Shown here: one piece after another, positions 18,758 to 27,255 of the stretch | Numbering within the stretch: the stretch's first letter is position 1 | How the letters are laid out: every line of letters begins with the position of its first letter | Assembly: GCA_943371245.1 (NCBI GenBank) | Contig: CALRTY020000008.1 | Location: 53,949 to 117,948 of the forward strand | Length of the DNA: 64,000 nucleotides | Direction of reading: 5' to 3' | Source of the DNA: UBA5018 sp947463165 | GTDB taxonomy: Bacteria > Cyanobacteriota > Cyanobacteriia > PCC-6307 > Cyanobiaceae | Program-made: the position numbers and the translations under genes | The notes under the pieces: generated by a model | Told to the model about the DNA's origin: nothing | Database searches by the model: none | What the model saw: the letters and a program-made list of their open reading frames with translations, nothing else

Positions 18758-21700
18758 ATGAGTTCGCCGGATCTTTCGGTTGCCAAGCAGCGAATTGCGG
18801 CGGAGCTAGCAGCACAAACCGGCAGGCTTGATCTATCCGGGCTCCAGCTCACGGAACTACCCCCAGAGCTGCGGGGACTCACCAACCTTCAGCACCTCGA
18901 CTGCAGCGGCACCCAGGTGAGTGATCTGGAGCCGCTGCGGGACCTCACCAGCCTTGAGAGCCTCGACTGCAGCTGGACCCAGGTGAGCGATCTGGAGCCG
19001 TTGCGGGGCCTCACCAGCCTTCAGCGCCTCAACTGCTGGCACTCCCAGGTGGACAACGCCAGCCTGAAGCAGCTGATGGGACTCTCCAGCCTTCAGCACC
19101 TCGACTGCAGCAACAACCAAGTGAGCGAACTGGAGCCGCTGCGGGGCCTCGCCAACCTTCACAGCCTCAACTGCAGCACCACCCAGGTGAGCGAACTGGC
19201 CCCGCTGCGGGACCTCACCAGCCTTCAGAGCCTCAACTGCGGCGGCACCCAAGTGAGCGAACTGGAGCCGCTGCGGGGCCTCACCAGCCTTCAGAACCTC
19301 ACCTGCTGGAACACCAAGGTGAGCGACCTGGAGCCGCTGCAGGGGCTTGCCAACCTTCAGGAACTCAACTGCAGCGAAACCCAGGTGAGCGACCTGGAGC
19401 CGCTGCGGGATCTCACCAGCCTTCACAACCTCAGTTGCTGGATTACCCAGGTGAGCGACCTGGAGCCGCTGCGGGACCTCACCAGCCTTCAGAGCCTCAA
19501 CTGCGGCGGCACCCAAGTGAGCGAACTGGAGCCGCTGCGGGGCCTCGCCAACCTTCACAGCCTCAACTGCAGCACCACCCAGGTGAGAAACCTGGAGCCG
19601 TTGCGGGGCCTCGCCAACCTTCAGAACCTCGACTGCAGCCACACCCACCAGGTGAGCGACCTGGAGCCGCTGCGGGGCCTCACCAGCCTTCAGAACCTCG
19701 ACTGCAGCGGCACCCAGGTGAGCGACCTGGAGCCGCTGCGGGGCCTCACCAACCTTCAGAACCTCGACTGCAGCGGCACCCAGGTGAGCGACCTGGAGCC
19801 ACTTGTTAATCTCCAAACTCTTAAAACTCTTGAGTGCGGAAATCTCAAAATAAGTGAATTCCCCCGCAAGCTTCTTTTCAGCGAAATCCTTCAAAAACTC
19901 GATCTTCGCGGCGCCAGCATCCCAGGCATCCCAGAGGAGGCATTCTCATCCGATTCAAGTTATTCTTACAACAACTGCCTCCCCGCTCTCCGCGCCCACG
20001 TCCTGGATCTAGAAGTAGAAGCAATACCTATCAATAGCGTAAAAATCCTTGTGCTTGGCAATGGCGGTGTGGGCAAAACCCAGCTCTGTCGCCACCTCGC
20101 TGCAGAAGCCTTCGATCCAACGGTGCCCTCCACCCACGGCATCGCCTTGCGCACCATTACACCGGCTTCAGATGGGGATGCCACCTACTACATCTGGGAT
20201 TTCGGCGGCCAAGACATCTACCACAGCGCCCACACCCTGTTTATGCGCACTGCGGCGGTGTTTGTGGTGCTCTGGACGCCGGAGCAGGAAGCCCTGGTGG
20301 CCAGCGACAACGACGACGATCCCCTGCAGCGCCGCCACCCGCTCACCTACTGGCTCAATTATGTGCGCACCCTCGGCCGCCCCGACTCCCCTGTGGTGGT
20401 TGTGCAAAGCCAGTGCGATGCCCCCGCCCAAGAGGTGACCGTACCGCCGGTGGATAAGGCATTGCAGGCAAGCTTCGGGTGTCTGCGCTACCGCAGCTTC
20501 AGCGCCCGCACCCAGCGCGGCGCCGCCAGCCTCAAGGAGGCCCTGGCCGATGCAACCGCCTACCTGCGGGATCGCGATGGCATCAGCAGCATCGGCAGGG
20601 GCCGCCACCTCGTGTGGCAGCAACTGGAGGCCTGGCGCCAGGCCGATCAACAGTTGCCGGCCCAGCAGCGCCTGCACCGCACCCTCAGCCAAGCGGATTT
20701 CGCCCGCCTCTGTGAACAAATCGGTGGTGTGAGTTCAACAGATGCCCTGCTGCGGTTTCTACACAACAAGGGCGTGGTGTTTCACAGCCCGGATCTCTTT
20801 CACAACCGCATCCTTCTAGATCAATCCTGGGCGCTTGATGCGGTGTATGCGGTATTCGAACGGGACTCCACCTATCCGCTGATCAAAGCCAGTGACGGCC
20901 GCCTCTGGCCTTCCCTGCTCACCCTTACCGTATGGCGGGAGTATGAGCAAGAGGCTCAAGAGTTGTTCCTGAGCCTGATGCGCACCTGCGGCATCGTTTT
21001 CCCCTACCGCGAGGCGGATGCCGACCTGGGACTGGAGGCCGAATACCTGGCTCCTGATCTACTGCCGCCTAAATCTTCCCCCCAGGTGGGCAGGCAGCTG
21101 CAGGGCCGCTGGCAGGGTAGCGATCCCTCCCTAACACTCACCTACTCGTATAACTTCCTGCATGGCGGCCTGGTGCGGGCTTTGCTCTGCGATCTGGGCA
21201 ACCATGCCGGCGATGGCGGCGTTTACTGGCGCTATGGCGCCTGGGTGTACGACGCTCGCCAGGGCTGTATCGCCCTGCTGGAGCAGCAGATGGAGAACGA
21301 CCGCGCCGGCAGCATCTCGATCCGCTTCCAGGGTGACGGCAGCAACGAATTGGCCGATTGGTTCCAGCAACGCCTGGCCGAGCGCAACCGCCAATTTGGC
21401 TACCCCGATCTCCAGCCAATCAGCTCCGGCCCCTTAGCCAGCCAAGCTCTGGCCAGCGAAAATCGCCAACGCATGGACCGGAGCGATGGCGGCGAAGCGA
21501 CAGCCGCGCCTGCGCCCCAACTGGTGCCAGCACCGGTGGAAGCATTCCACAAACCTAGCCGGGAAGTTTTCATCTCCTATGCCCATGGTGATGCCAGCCC
21601 CGAGGGCAAGGAACGCCAACAGATTGTGGATGGGCTTGTCGATGCCCTGCGCAAGCATCCCGAGCCGATTACAGTACGCATCGATCGCGATGAACTGCCG

Positions 21701-22147
21701 CCCGGTGACTTGATCAGCGCCTTCATGGATCGCCTGGCCGCCGCTGATCGGGTGATCGTGGTGATCAGCGCCAAATACCTCCGCTCGGAGTATTGCATGT
21801 ATGAGCTGTTCAAGATTTATCTAAACCGCGGCAAGAAAATAGCGGATTTCCATCGGTGCATCATCCCGATCATCCTGCCCGATGCGGGCCTCTCCGGGGG
21901 GCTCGCAGCTCGGCTGAAGCCTGCTATTGACTGGAATCAACAGCATGAAGAGCTCAAGAATATATTCACACAAAACCATGAAATATTTGGGGAAAGCACA
22001 GCCAAAAAATATCGCCTGATTGGCGAATTCGCCCGCAACACCTCCGAGATGATCGACTACCTCCTCGACCAACTCCAGCCCCGCGACTACAACCGCCAAA
22101 TGGCGGAGGGATTTCCTGAACTCTGCGAGCAAATTCTGGCGGGGTGA
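18758..22147 (+). CDS. LRR-Roc-COR-TIR multidomain signalling protein
   Basis: This 1129-residue protein begins with about 15 leucine-rich repeats of 22-23 residues (pattern LRGLTSLQNLDCSGTQVSDL), residues about 30-370. It continues with a Roc GTPase: Walker A GNGGVGKT at 434-441 and WDFGGQ at 480-485, as in Roco proteins. A COR-like region (about 590-830) contains LHNKGVVFHS and ILLDQSWALDAVYAVF. A TIR domain follows from about residue 934 (REVFISYAHGD) with SEYCMYEL, whose Glu (about 1016) sits where catalytic NAD-cleaving TIRs have theirs. Bacterial Roco-TIR proteins are suspected immune or cell-death sensors; the role here is inferred. An alternative TTG start is at 18752. Repeats 5-6 and 10-11 are internal duplicates. 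Confidence 0.92.
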   Translation: MSSPDLSVAKQRIAAELAAQTGRLDLSGLQLTELPPELRGLTNLQHLDCSGTQVSDLEPLRDLTSLESLDCSWTQVSDLEPLRGLTSLQRLNCWHSQVDNASLKQLMGLSSLQHLDCSNNQVSELEPLRGLANLHSLNCSTTQVSELAPLRDLTSLQSLNCGGTQVSELEPLRGLTSLQNLTCWNTKVSDLEPLQGLANLQELNCSETQVSDLEPLRDLTSLHNLSCWITQVSDLEPLRDLTSLQSLNCGGTQVSELEPLRGLANLHSLNCSTTQVRNLEPLRGLANLQNLDCSHTHQVSDLEPLRGLTSLQNLDCSGTQVSDLEPLRGLTNLQNLDCSGTQVSDLEPLVNLQTLKTLECGNLKISEFPRKLLFSEILQKLDLRGASIPGIPEEAFSSDSSYSYNNCLPALRAHVLDLEVEAIPINSVKILVLGNGGVGKTQLCRHLAAEAFDPTVPSTHGIALRTITPASDGDATYYIWDFGGQDIYHSAHTLFMRTAAVFVVLWTPEQEALVASDNDDDPLQRRHPLTYWLNYVRTLGRPDSPVVVVQSQCDAPAQEVTVPPVDKALQASFGCLRYRSFSARTQRGAASLKEALADATAYLRDRDGISSIGRGRHLVWQQLEAWRQADQQLPAQQRLHRTLSQADFARLCEQIGGVSSTDALLRFLHNKGVVFHSPDLFHNRILLDQSWALDAVYAVFERDSTYPLIKASDGRLWPSLLTLTVWREYEQEAQELFLSLMRTCGIVFPYREADADLGLEAEYLAPDLLPPKSSPQVGRQLQGRWQGSDPSLTLTYSYNFLHGGLVRALLCDLGNHAGDGGVYWRYGAWVYDARQGCIALLEQQMENDRAGSISIRFQGDGSNELADWFQQRLAERNRQFGYPDLQPISSGPLASQALASENRQRMDRSDGGEATAAPAPQLVPAPVEAFHKPSREVFISYAHGDASPEGKERQQIVDGLVDALRKHPEPITVRIDRDELPPGDLISAFMDRLAAADRVIVVISAKYLRSEYCMYELFKIYLNRGKKIADFHRCIIPIILPDAGLSGGLAARLKPAIDWNQQHEELKNIFTQNHEIFGESTAKKYRLIGEFARNTSEMIDYLLDQLQPRDYNRQMAEGFPELCEQILAG
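18878..19803 (+). repeat. Near-identical 66-bp repeats encoding the LRR domain
   Basis: About 14 consecutive 66-69-bp units share long identical stretches such as GAGCCGCTGCGGGG and ACCCAGGTGAGCGA. The fifteenth unit (from about 19804) has diverged. The nucleotide identity is far above what protein selection alone needs, which points to recent unit duplication or gene conversion. On the opposite strand the repeats leave a long spurious open frame. Confidence 0.85.
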
Positions 22148-22225
22148 GGAGTGAACTGAGGGCGGGGCAAGGGGCTGGAGCTGGTGGACTCGTGGGTGCA
22201 ATGGATTAACCCCCAAGCCAGCGCA

Positions 22226-22771
22226 TCACGCAATCGGCTGCTGCGGTTGGCGCCATTCCTCAATCATGGTTACATGGCGGTATTCACCCTGTTCGTATAG
22301 CTGGGTGGTGCGCACCCGATGGTCGTCGCTCACCAGGGTGATCACCTCGTGGTAGTGGGTAAGCACACCGCGCAAGTTTCGACTGCCGCTGTAGAGCATG
22401 ACATGGTCACTGACCGGCCAGGCGATACCAGAAAATGCGGTGGCCTTTTCACCAGCCAGGGTTACCACCTCATCGGTGAGCGGAAACACCAGCCGGCCAT
22501 CGATGAAGTGGCCGTGATATTGCGCCACAATCTCCCCGGGCGTGTCGATGCGCACGGTATTGGTTTGCAGGTACTGATCTTTGGCGATGGCGATTTCCAC
22601 CCGCACCCGGTCGCGATCAACGCAGCGCCCTTCGCTGTCGATGCGCCGCGCCGTTCCCTCCCAGAGGGCACAGTGGCGGCGAAACACCAGCGGCACCCCC
22701 CAATCGTCGAGTGTGATCGGCGGAATGCTGCTGAAACAGGGCTGAAACGGACCAGAAACGGGATCGGTCAT
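22226..22771 (-). CDS. DUF3598-like (calycin-type) protein, 181 aa
   Basis: A soluble protein dominated by alternating beta strands, with HCALWEGTARRIDSEG near the N-terminus and YHGHFIDGRLVFP, HVMLYSGSRNLRG and YRHVTMIEEWRQ later on. The opening H-x-x-W-x-G-x-x-x-x-x-D-x-x-G layout resembles cyanobacterial DUF3598 proteins with a lipocalin-like barrel. Function is unknown; related barrels bind bilins or lipids. It converges with the LRR-Roc-COR-TIR gene, 78 bp away. Confidence 0.6.
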   Translation of the reverse strand: MTDPVSGPFQPCFSSIPPITLDDWGVPLVFRRHCALWEGTARRIDSEGRCVDRDRVRVEIAIAKDQYLQTNTVRIDTPGEIVAQYHGHFIDGRLVFPLTDEVVTLAGEKATAFSGIAWPVSDHVMLYSGSRNLRGVLTHYHEVITLVSDDHRVRTTQLYEQGEYRHVTMIEEWRQPQQPIA

Positions 22772-22861
22772 GGGCGGCGGCTGCCGTTAAGGACAGAATT
22801 GGGATGGCTGCCCCATCCTCACGCCACTCCCAACCCACTCCAGCAACGCAATCCATTCCAA

Positions 22862-22928
22862 TCCCGCACCTAAGCCTGATCCCTCACCCTTCATCCCTGA
22901 TTTCTCATTCCTAATCCCTCATCCCTAG
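22862..22928. repeat. Pyrimidine-rich imperfect repeats (CCCTCATCCCTGAT type)
   Basis: About six imperfect copies of TCCCTSATYCCT lie between the DUF3598-like start and the amine oxidase start. A similar C/T-rich tract occurs at 25490-25680. Confidence 0.6.
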
Positions 22929-22936
22929 ACGTAGTT

Positions 22937-24298
22937 GTGGTGGGCGCGGGTCTCTCGGGTCTGGTCTGTGCCCGCGAGTTGAAGTGCCAAGGCCTGACGG
23001 TGCGGCTGCTGGAGGCTCGCGACCGCTGGGGAGGTCGCATGCACGGCCACACCAGCGCCTCCGGCCTGCGGCTCGATTTGGGCGGCCAGTGGGTGGGCGC
23101 CAGCCACCACCGGCTGATCGAGCTGCTGGCGGAGTTCGGCCTGCGCCGCTACCCCACCTACTACGACGGCCAGGGGATTTTCCACTGGCGGGGCCAGGCC
23201 CACCGGGCCGGCGTGGAGCACGACTTCCGCTCCAGCCTGCTGTTCTTCAAGTGCCAGGAATTGGACCTGCCGGCCGCCGCAGTGGCCGAAACCCTGGCCC
23301 TGCTGCGGCGCTTTCAGGAGCTGGTGGAGCAGGTGCCCCCCCAGGCCCCCTGGAATGCCCCCAATGCGAGCGAGCTCGATCGGCTCAGCATCGCCGCCTG
23401 GCTACAGGGGCAGGGGGCAGGAGAACTTGCCCGCTATTCCCTCGCCTGGCTGGGACGCCTGGGCGGCTCCGGCGGCTTTGAACCCCACGAGAGTTCGATC
23501 CTGCACCTGGCCTGGACCCAGGCCGTAGCCCCCCAGCAGGAGACACCAGAAGCCTGGCTGGTGGAGGGGGGCGTCGCCCAGTTGGCCGCTCAACTGGCGG
23601 AAGAATTAGCGGAAGAAATCCAGCTGCGGGCGCCGGTGGCGGCGATCGAGCAGGAGGACGATGGCGGCCTGCGGCTGAGTTACGGCTGCGGCGAACAGCT
23701 GCAGGCGGCGGCGGCGGTGGTGGCGATCCCGCCGCCCCTGCGGCTGGGCATCCGTTTCAGCCCGGCCCTGCCACCGGATTGGACCGCTCTGCTGCAGCGC
23801 TCGCCCATGGGCTCGATGGTGAAGATGCTGGCGATCTACCGGGAGCCGTTCTGGCGGCGGCAGGGCCTCAACGGCCTGGGCATCGGCAACCTGCCCACCC
23901 TGGAGCTTTGCGTCGATAGCTCACCGCCCGGCGGGCCGGGTGTGTTGGCGGGCTTCATCGCCGGCGAGCGGGCCGTGGTCTGGCAGCGCCTGGGCGCGGC
24001 TGAGCGGCGGCAAGCGGTGCTTAACGACCTGGTTAGCTGGTGGGGGCCAGAGGCCGCCGAACCCCAGGAATTAGTGCTCCACAACTGGAACGAAGAAAGC
24101 TGGAGCACCGGCGCCTTCACCAGCTTCCTGGCCCCCGGCACCTGGACCAGCTACGGCCGCGTGTGGCAACAAGCCCATGGCCGGGTGGTGTGGGCCGGCA
24201 CCGAGGCCGCCAGCCGCTGGCCCGGCTACTTCGAAGGGGCGATCGAGGCGGGCCTGGCAGCCGCCGATCAGGTGCGGCAATTGCTGGGCGGCCGCTAG
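22937..24298 (+). CDS. Flavin monoamine oxidase family protein
   Basis: The N-terminus has the dinucleotide-binding GAGLSGLVCARELK, then LEARDRWGGRMH (the GG-doublet region of amine oxidases) and GGQWVGASHHRL. The C-terminus has WAGTEAASRWPGYFEGAIEAG, the second FAD contact typical of MAO/polyamine oxidases. It should oxidise a primary or secondary amine using FAD and O2; the substrate is unknown. The GTG at 22937 is the first usable start after an in-frame TGA and leaves a very short beta1 strand before GAGLSG, so the true start may be another nearby GTG or a non-standard codon. Length 453 residues. Confidence 0.88.
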   Translation: MVGAGLSGLVCARELKCQGLTVRLLEARDRWGGRMHGHTSASGLRLDLGGQWVGASHHRLIELLAEFGLRRYPTYYDGQGIFHWRGQAHRAGVEHDFRSSLLFFKCQELDLPAAAVAETLALLRRFQELVEQVPPQAPWNAPNASELDRLSIAAWLQGQGAGELARYSLAWLGRLGGSGGFEPHESSILHLAWTQAVAPQQETPEAWLVEGGVAQLAAQLAEELAEEIQLRAPVAAIEQEDDGGLRLSYGCGEQLQAAAAVVAIPPPLRLGIRFSPALPPDWTALLQRSPMGSMVKMLAIYREPFWRRQGLNGLGIGNLPTLELCVDSSPPGGPGVLAGFIAGERAVVWQRLGAAERRQAVLNDLVSWWGPEAAEPQELVLHNWNEESWSTGAFTSFLAPGTWTSYGRVWQQAHGRVVWAGTEAASRWPGYFEGAIEAGLAAADQVRQLLGGR

Positions 24299-24368
24299 CG
24301 GCAGCTGAATTGAGCTTCGATGGGCTCCCATGCAATTCGGCGCGTTTCAGCGTTTGCCAATGGCCTCT

Positions 24369-25034
24369 TTACCAGGGCAACAGCTCCCCATTGGCATGCC
24401 AGAAACTGCCGGAATTTTCCAGGTTGAGGGCGTCGATGCGCTCCAGCAGCCCCCGCACCGCCTGCTCCGGGCTGATGCCCTGGGGGTGAAAGCTGGTCAT
24501 GCGGGTGCTCACCAGGCCGGGGTGAAGAATGGCTACGGCGATGCCGCGAGGTTTTAGGTCTATTGATAGCGATTTGCCGGCCATGCACAGCGCCACCTTC
24601 GACATCCGATAGCCATAGGAGCCGCCGGAGCTGTTGTCGTCGATCGAGCCCATGCGGCTGGTCATCAGGATTAGCTTTGATCCGGCATGTAATTGGCCCA
24701 ACAGGGCAGCGGTGAGCCGTAGCGGGCCCACTGCATTCACCTCAAACTGGCGACGAATGCTCTCCAGATCGAGCGCATCGAGGCTGGTGCGCTCCAGGAT
24801 GCCGGCATTGTGGATCAGACCATCTAGCGGCAGGCCATCAAGCCGCTCCACCAGGCCAGCGATGGCGGCATCGGAGCTGATGTCCACCCCCGTCTCGATG
24901 TGCACCCCCAGGGCCTCCAATTCCGGCGAAGCCGTGCGGCAGGCGGCGATCACCGCATCGCCCCGGGCCTGCAGTTGGCGGCAGTACTCGGTGCCGATGC
25001 CCCGGTTAGCGCCGGTGATCAGGTAGGTGGCCAT
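24369..25034 (-). CDS. SDR family oxidoreductase
   Basis: A short-chain dehydrogenase/reductase of 221 residues starting MATYLITGANRGIG (TGxxxGIG cofactor motif). HNAG is present as the NNAG-equivalent, then catalytic Ser in LMTSRMGS and Y-x-x-S-K in YGYRMSKVAL. It should reduce or oxidise an unknown carbonyl/alcohol with NAD(P). The ATG at 25034 is chosen because the Rossmann strand begins there; the frame remains open for 30 more codons without homology. Confidence 0.88.
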   Translation of the reverse strand: MATYLITGANRGIGTEYCRQLQARGDAVIAACRTASPELEALGVHIETGVDISSDAAIAGLVERLDGLPLDGLIHNAGILERTSLDALDLESIRRQFEVNAVGPLRLTAALLGQLHAGSKLILMTSRMGSIDDNSSGGSYGYRMSKVALCMAGKSLSIDLKPRGIAVAILHPGLVSTRMTSFHPQGISPEQAVRGLLERIDALNLENSGSFWHANGELLPW

Positions 25035-25675
25035 GGGGATAAGCAGTGTGGGCAAATCGGCAGGCAGATTGGCGCCGAATGGGCACAAATCAGCATGGGT
25101 GCAAAACAGAATAGGCGCAATCAAAAGACTTCACGCAGCTGTTTTGCCATCTACCGAGGCACGTAGCTTAGATGGCTGGCGTTACATCGGTGGTACCAAA
25201 TCGTTGCATTTGCACGGCGGCGGCGGTGCCGCCAGGGGCATGGTCAGCCAGTACATGGGCCAGCCCGTAGCTGGGGCCGGCCTCAGCTACGGGCTGGCAA
25301 TTAGGCGGCTAGCCCGTCGATGTAAGCAACTGACCCCTGATGGCAGCCGCTATCGCCCAGGCCCAAGAGATAGGCAAGGCGGCCAGGATTCAGGCCTTCG
25401 ATATTGCGGCCCCGGCGAATGTCCAAGGGCAGCACTTTGGCGTGATAGGGGCCAAAAGATTGGGCAAATCCAGCCCCACCCCTGCTGTCACCCTACGTTC
25501 TACGTTCCACCCTCTACCCTCTACCCTCATATCCCTCCTGTTTGCCTACGCCCTACCTCCCCATCCTCCCGCCTCACTAACCTCCCACCCCTCTATCCTC
25601 CCTGCTCCCCCACCCCCCTACCAGGAGTGATTCCCCGCAGCAATTTCAGGCCTATATCCCTATATTCCTATATCC
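25035..25675. other. Long intergenic region: hairpin and pyrimidine-rich tract
   Basis: There is no gene with recognisable homology. A strong hairpin lies at 25259-25298. From about 25490 to 25680 the plus strand is almost entirely C/T/A with repeats of CTACCCTC and TATATCCC. Both neighbours are transcribed leftwards, so the hairpin could end transcription of the ABC operon. Confidence 0.5.
25259..25298. terminator. 15-bp perfect stem hairpin, possible terminator
   Basis: GCCAGCCCGTAGCTG (25259-25273) pairs perfectly with CAGCTACGGGCTGGC (25284-25298). The 10-base loop can itself add three pairs and leave a CCGG tetraloop. No T-run follows on either strand, so it is not a textbook Rho-independent terminator. 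Confidence 0.5.
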
Positions 25676-26422
25676 CTATCCTCCTGCCCCCAAATAAGAC
25701 TCCTGCAGCTGCCGATCCCCCTGCAATTCCGCTGCAGAGCCTTCTAGGCGCACGCTGCCGCTTTCGAGCACCACGGCGCGGTCGGCGATGGCCAGGGCGG
25801 CGGCGGCATTTTGCTCCACCAGCAGCATGCTGAGGCCGTCGCGATGCAGCTCGGCCAGGGTGGCCATCAGTTCGGCCACCAGCTTTGGTGCCAGGCCGAG
25901 GCTGGGTTCATCCAGCAGCAGCAGGGTGGGGCGACCCATCAAGGCGCGGGCGATCGCCAGCATCTGCTGCTCACCACCCGAGAGGCTGCCGGCCAGTTGG
26001 CGGCGGCGTTCCGCCAGCCGGGGGAAGAGGCCGTAGCAACGCTCCAGGTCTGCGGCGATGGCGGCGCGGTCGCGGCGGAGCCAGGCCCCCAGCTCGAGGT
26101 TTGCGGCCACGCTCTGGCGGGCCAGCACCCGGCGACCCTCCGGGCAGTGGCCGATGCCCAGCTTCACGGTGCGCTCAGTGCTCAGCCGCGCCAGGTTGGC
26201 CCCCTGCCAGAGGATGCGGCCGGAGCTGGCGGTTTCCAGCCGGGAGATCGCCCGCAGGGTGGTGGTTTTGCCGGCGCCGTTGGCACCCAGCAGCGCCACC
26301 AGTTCACCGCGCTGCACCGTGAAGTTCACCCCCCGCAGGGCGGTGATCCCCCCGAAGCGCAAGCTGAGCTCCTGCACCTGCAACAGCGGCGTGGATTCAG
26401 GGGCCATGGCGCCGCCGCTCAT
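25676..26422 (-). CDS. livF: Branched-chain amino acid-type ABC transporter ATPase LivF
   Basis: An ABC ATPase of 248 residues: Walker A GANGAGKTT, signature LSGGEQQM, Walker B LLLLDEPSLGLAP (the LivF-characteristic D-E-P-S-x-G-L-A-P), and the H-loop position occupied by Q (LLVEQNA), as is normal in LivF. It pairs with LivG to power import through LivH/LivM. Its ATG overlaps the livG stop codon (ATGA at 26419-26422), indicating translational coupling. It is the last gene of the operon. Confidence 0.92.
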   Translation of the reverse strand: MSGGAMAPESTPLLQVQELSLRFGGITALRGVNFTVQRGELVALLGANGAGKTTTLRAISRLETASSGRILWQGANLARLSTERTVKLGIGHCPEGRRVLARQSVAANLELGAWLRRDRAAIAADLERCYGLFPRLAERRRQLAGSLSGGEQQMLAIARALMGRPTLLLLDEPSLGLAPKLVAELMATLAELHRDGLSMLLVEQNAAAALAIADRAVVLESGSVRLEGSAAELQGDRQLQESYLGAGG

Positions 26423-27255
26423 CGGGTACCTCCCGGATTGGCGTCATCCCCGGCCGCAGTCCCAGAAGCCGGCGCTGTTGCCGCCGCCCCCAGGTAGGCC
26501 TCGATCACGGCTGGATCTTGACGCACCAGCTGGGGGCTGCCGAGGGCGATGCGGCGGCCGAAATTGAGCACCGCCAGCCGGTCGCAGAGCTCCATCATCA
26601 GCGGCACATGGTGCTCAATGATCAGCACCGTGAGCTGGTGGCGCTGGCGGATTTGGCGGATCAGTTCAGCGAGCTCCTGCTTCTCGCTGGGATTCATGCC
26701 CGCCGCCGGTTCATCCAGCAGCAGCAGCTCGGGCCGGCAGGCCAAGGCCCGGGCGATCTCCAGCCGCCGCCGCTGCCCATAGGACAAATCCCCCGAGGGC
26801 CGCTCGGCCGCCTCGGCGATGCCGACGCTGGCCAGCAGCTCCAGCGCCTCCTGGCGCAGGGCCCGCTCCCGCCGCCGGAAGGCCGCCGTGCCCAGCAATG
26901 CCTGCAATTTTGGTTGGCGGCTGTGGCGGTGCAGGCCCACCCGCACGTTGTCGAGGCAGCTGAGCGAAGCGAACAGGCGCAAATTTTGAAAGGTGCGGGC
27001 CATGCCCAAGGCCGCCACCCGGTGGCTAGGGGCGCCGGTGATCTCGCCCCCCTTCCAGAACACGCTGCCACCACTGGGGCGGGTGATGCCGCTGATCAGG
27101 TTGAACAGCGTGGTTTTACCGGCGCCATTGGGGCCCAGCAACCCGAAGATCTCCCCCTCCCGCACCGCCAGGCTCACCCCATCCACCGCCACCAGCCCCC
27201 CGAAACGGCAGCTGAGCGCCTGGATTTCCAGTAGCGGCGGCTTGGGCGCATTCAT
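26419..27255 (-). CDS. livG: Branched-chain amino acid-type ABC transporter ATPase LivG
   Basis: This 278-residue ATPase has GPNGAGKTTLFN (Walker A), LSYGQRRRLEIARAL (signature with the YGQ variant typical of LivG), LLLDEPAAGMNP (Walker B) and LIIEHHV (H-loop His). GMARTFQNLRLF is another LivG hallmark. It overlaps livM upstream and livF downstream by ATGA junctions. The C-terminal tail of about 20 residues is low-complexity Ala/Gly-rich. Confidence 0.92.
   Translation of the reverse strand: MNAPKPPLLEIQALSCRFGGLVAVDGVSLAVREGEIFGLLGPNGAGKTTLFNLISGITRPSGGSVFWKGGEITGAPSHRVAALGMARTFQNLRLFASLSCLDNVRVGLHRHSRQPKLQALLGTAAFRRRERALRQEALELLASVGIAEAAERPSGDLSYGQRRRLEIARALACRPELLLLDEPAAGMNPSEKQELAELIRQIRQRHQLTVLIIEHHVPLMMELCDRLAVLNFGRRIALGSPQLVRQDPAVIEAYLGAAATAPASGTAAGDDANPGGTR

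Noticed and set aside
18857..19894. 345-codon minus-strand frame antisense to the LRR repeats, itself repetitive
   Set aside because: It is a shadow of the 66-bp repeats; the plus frame continues into intact Roc, COR and TIR domains.
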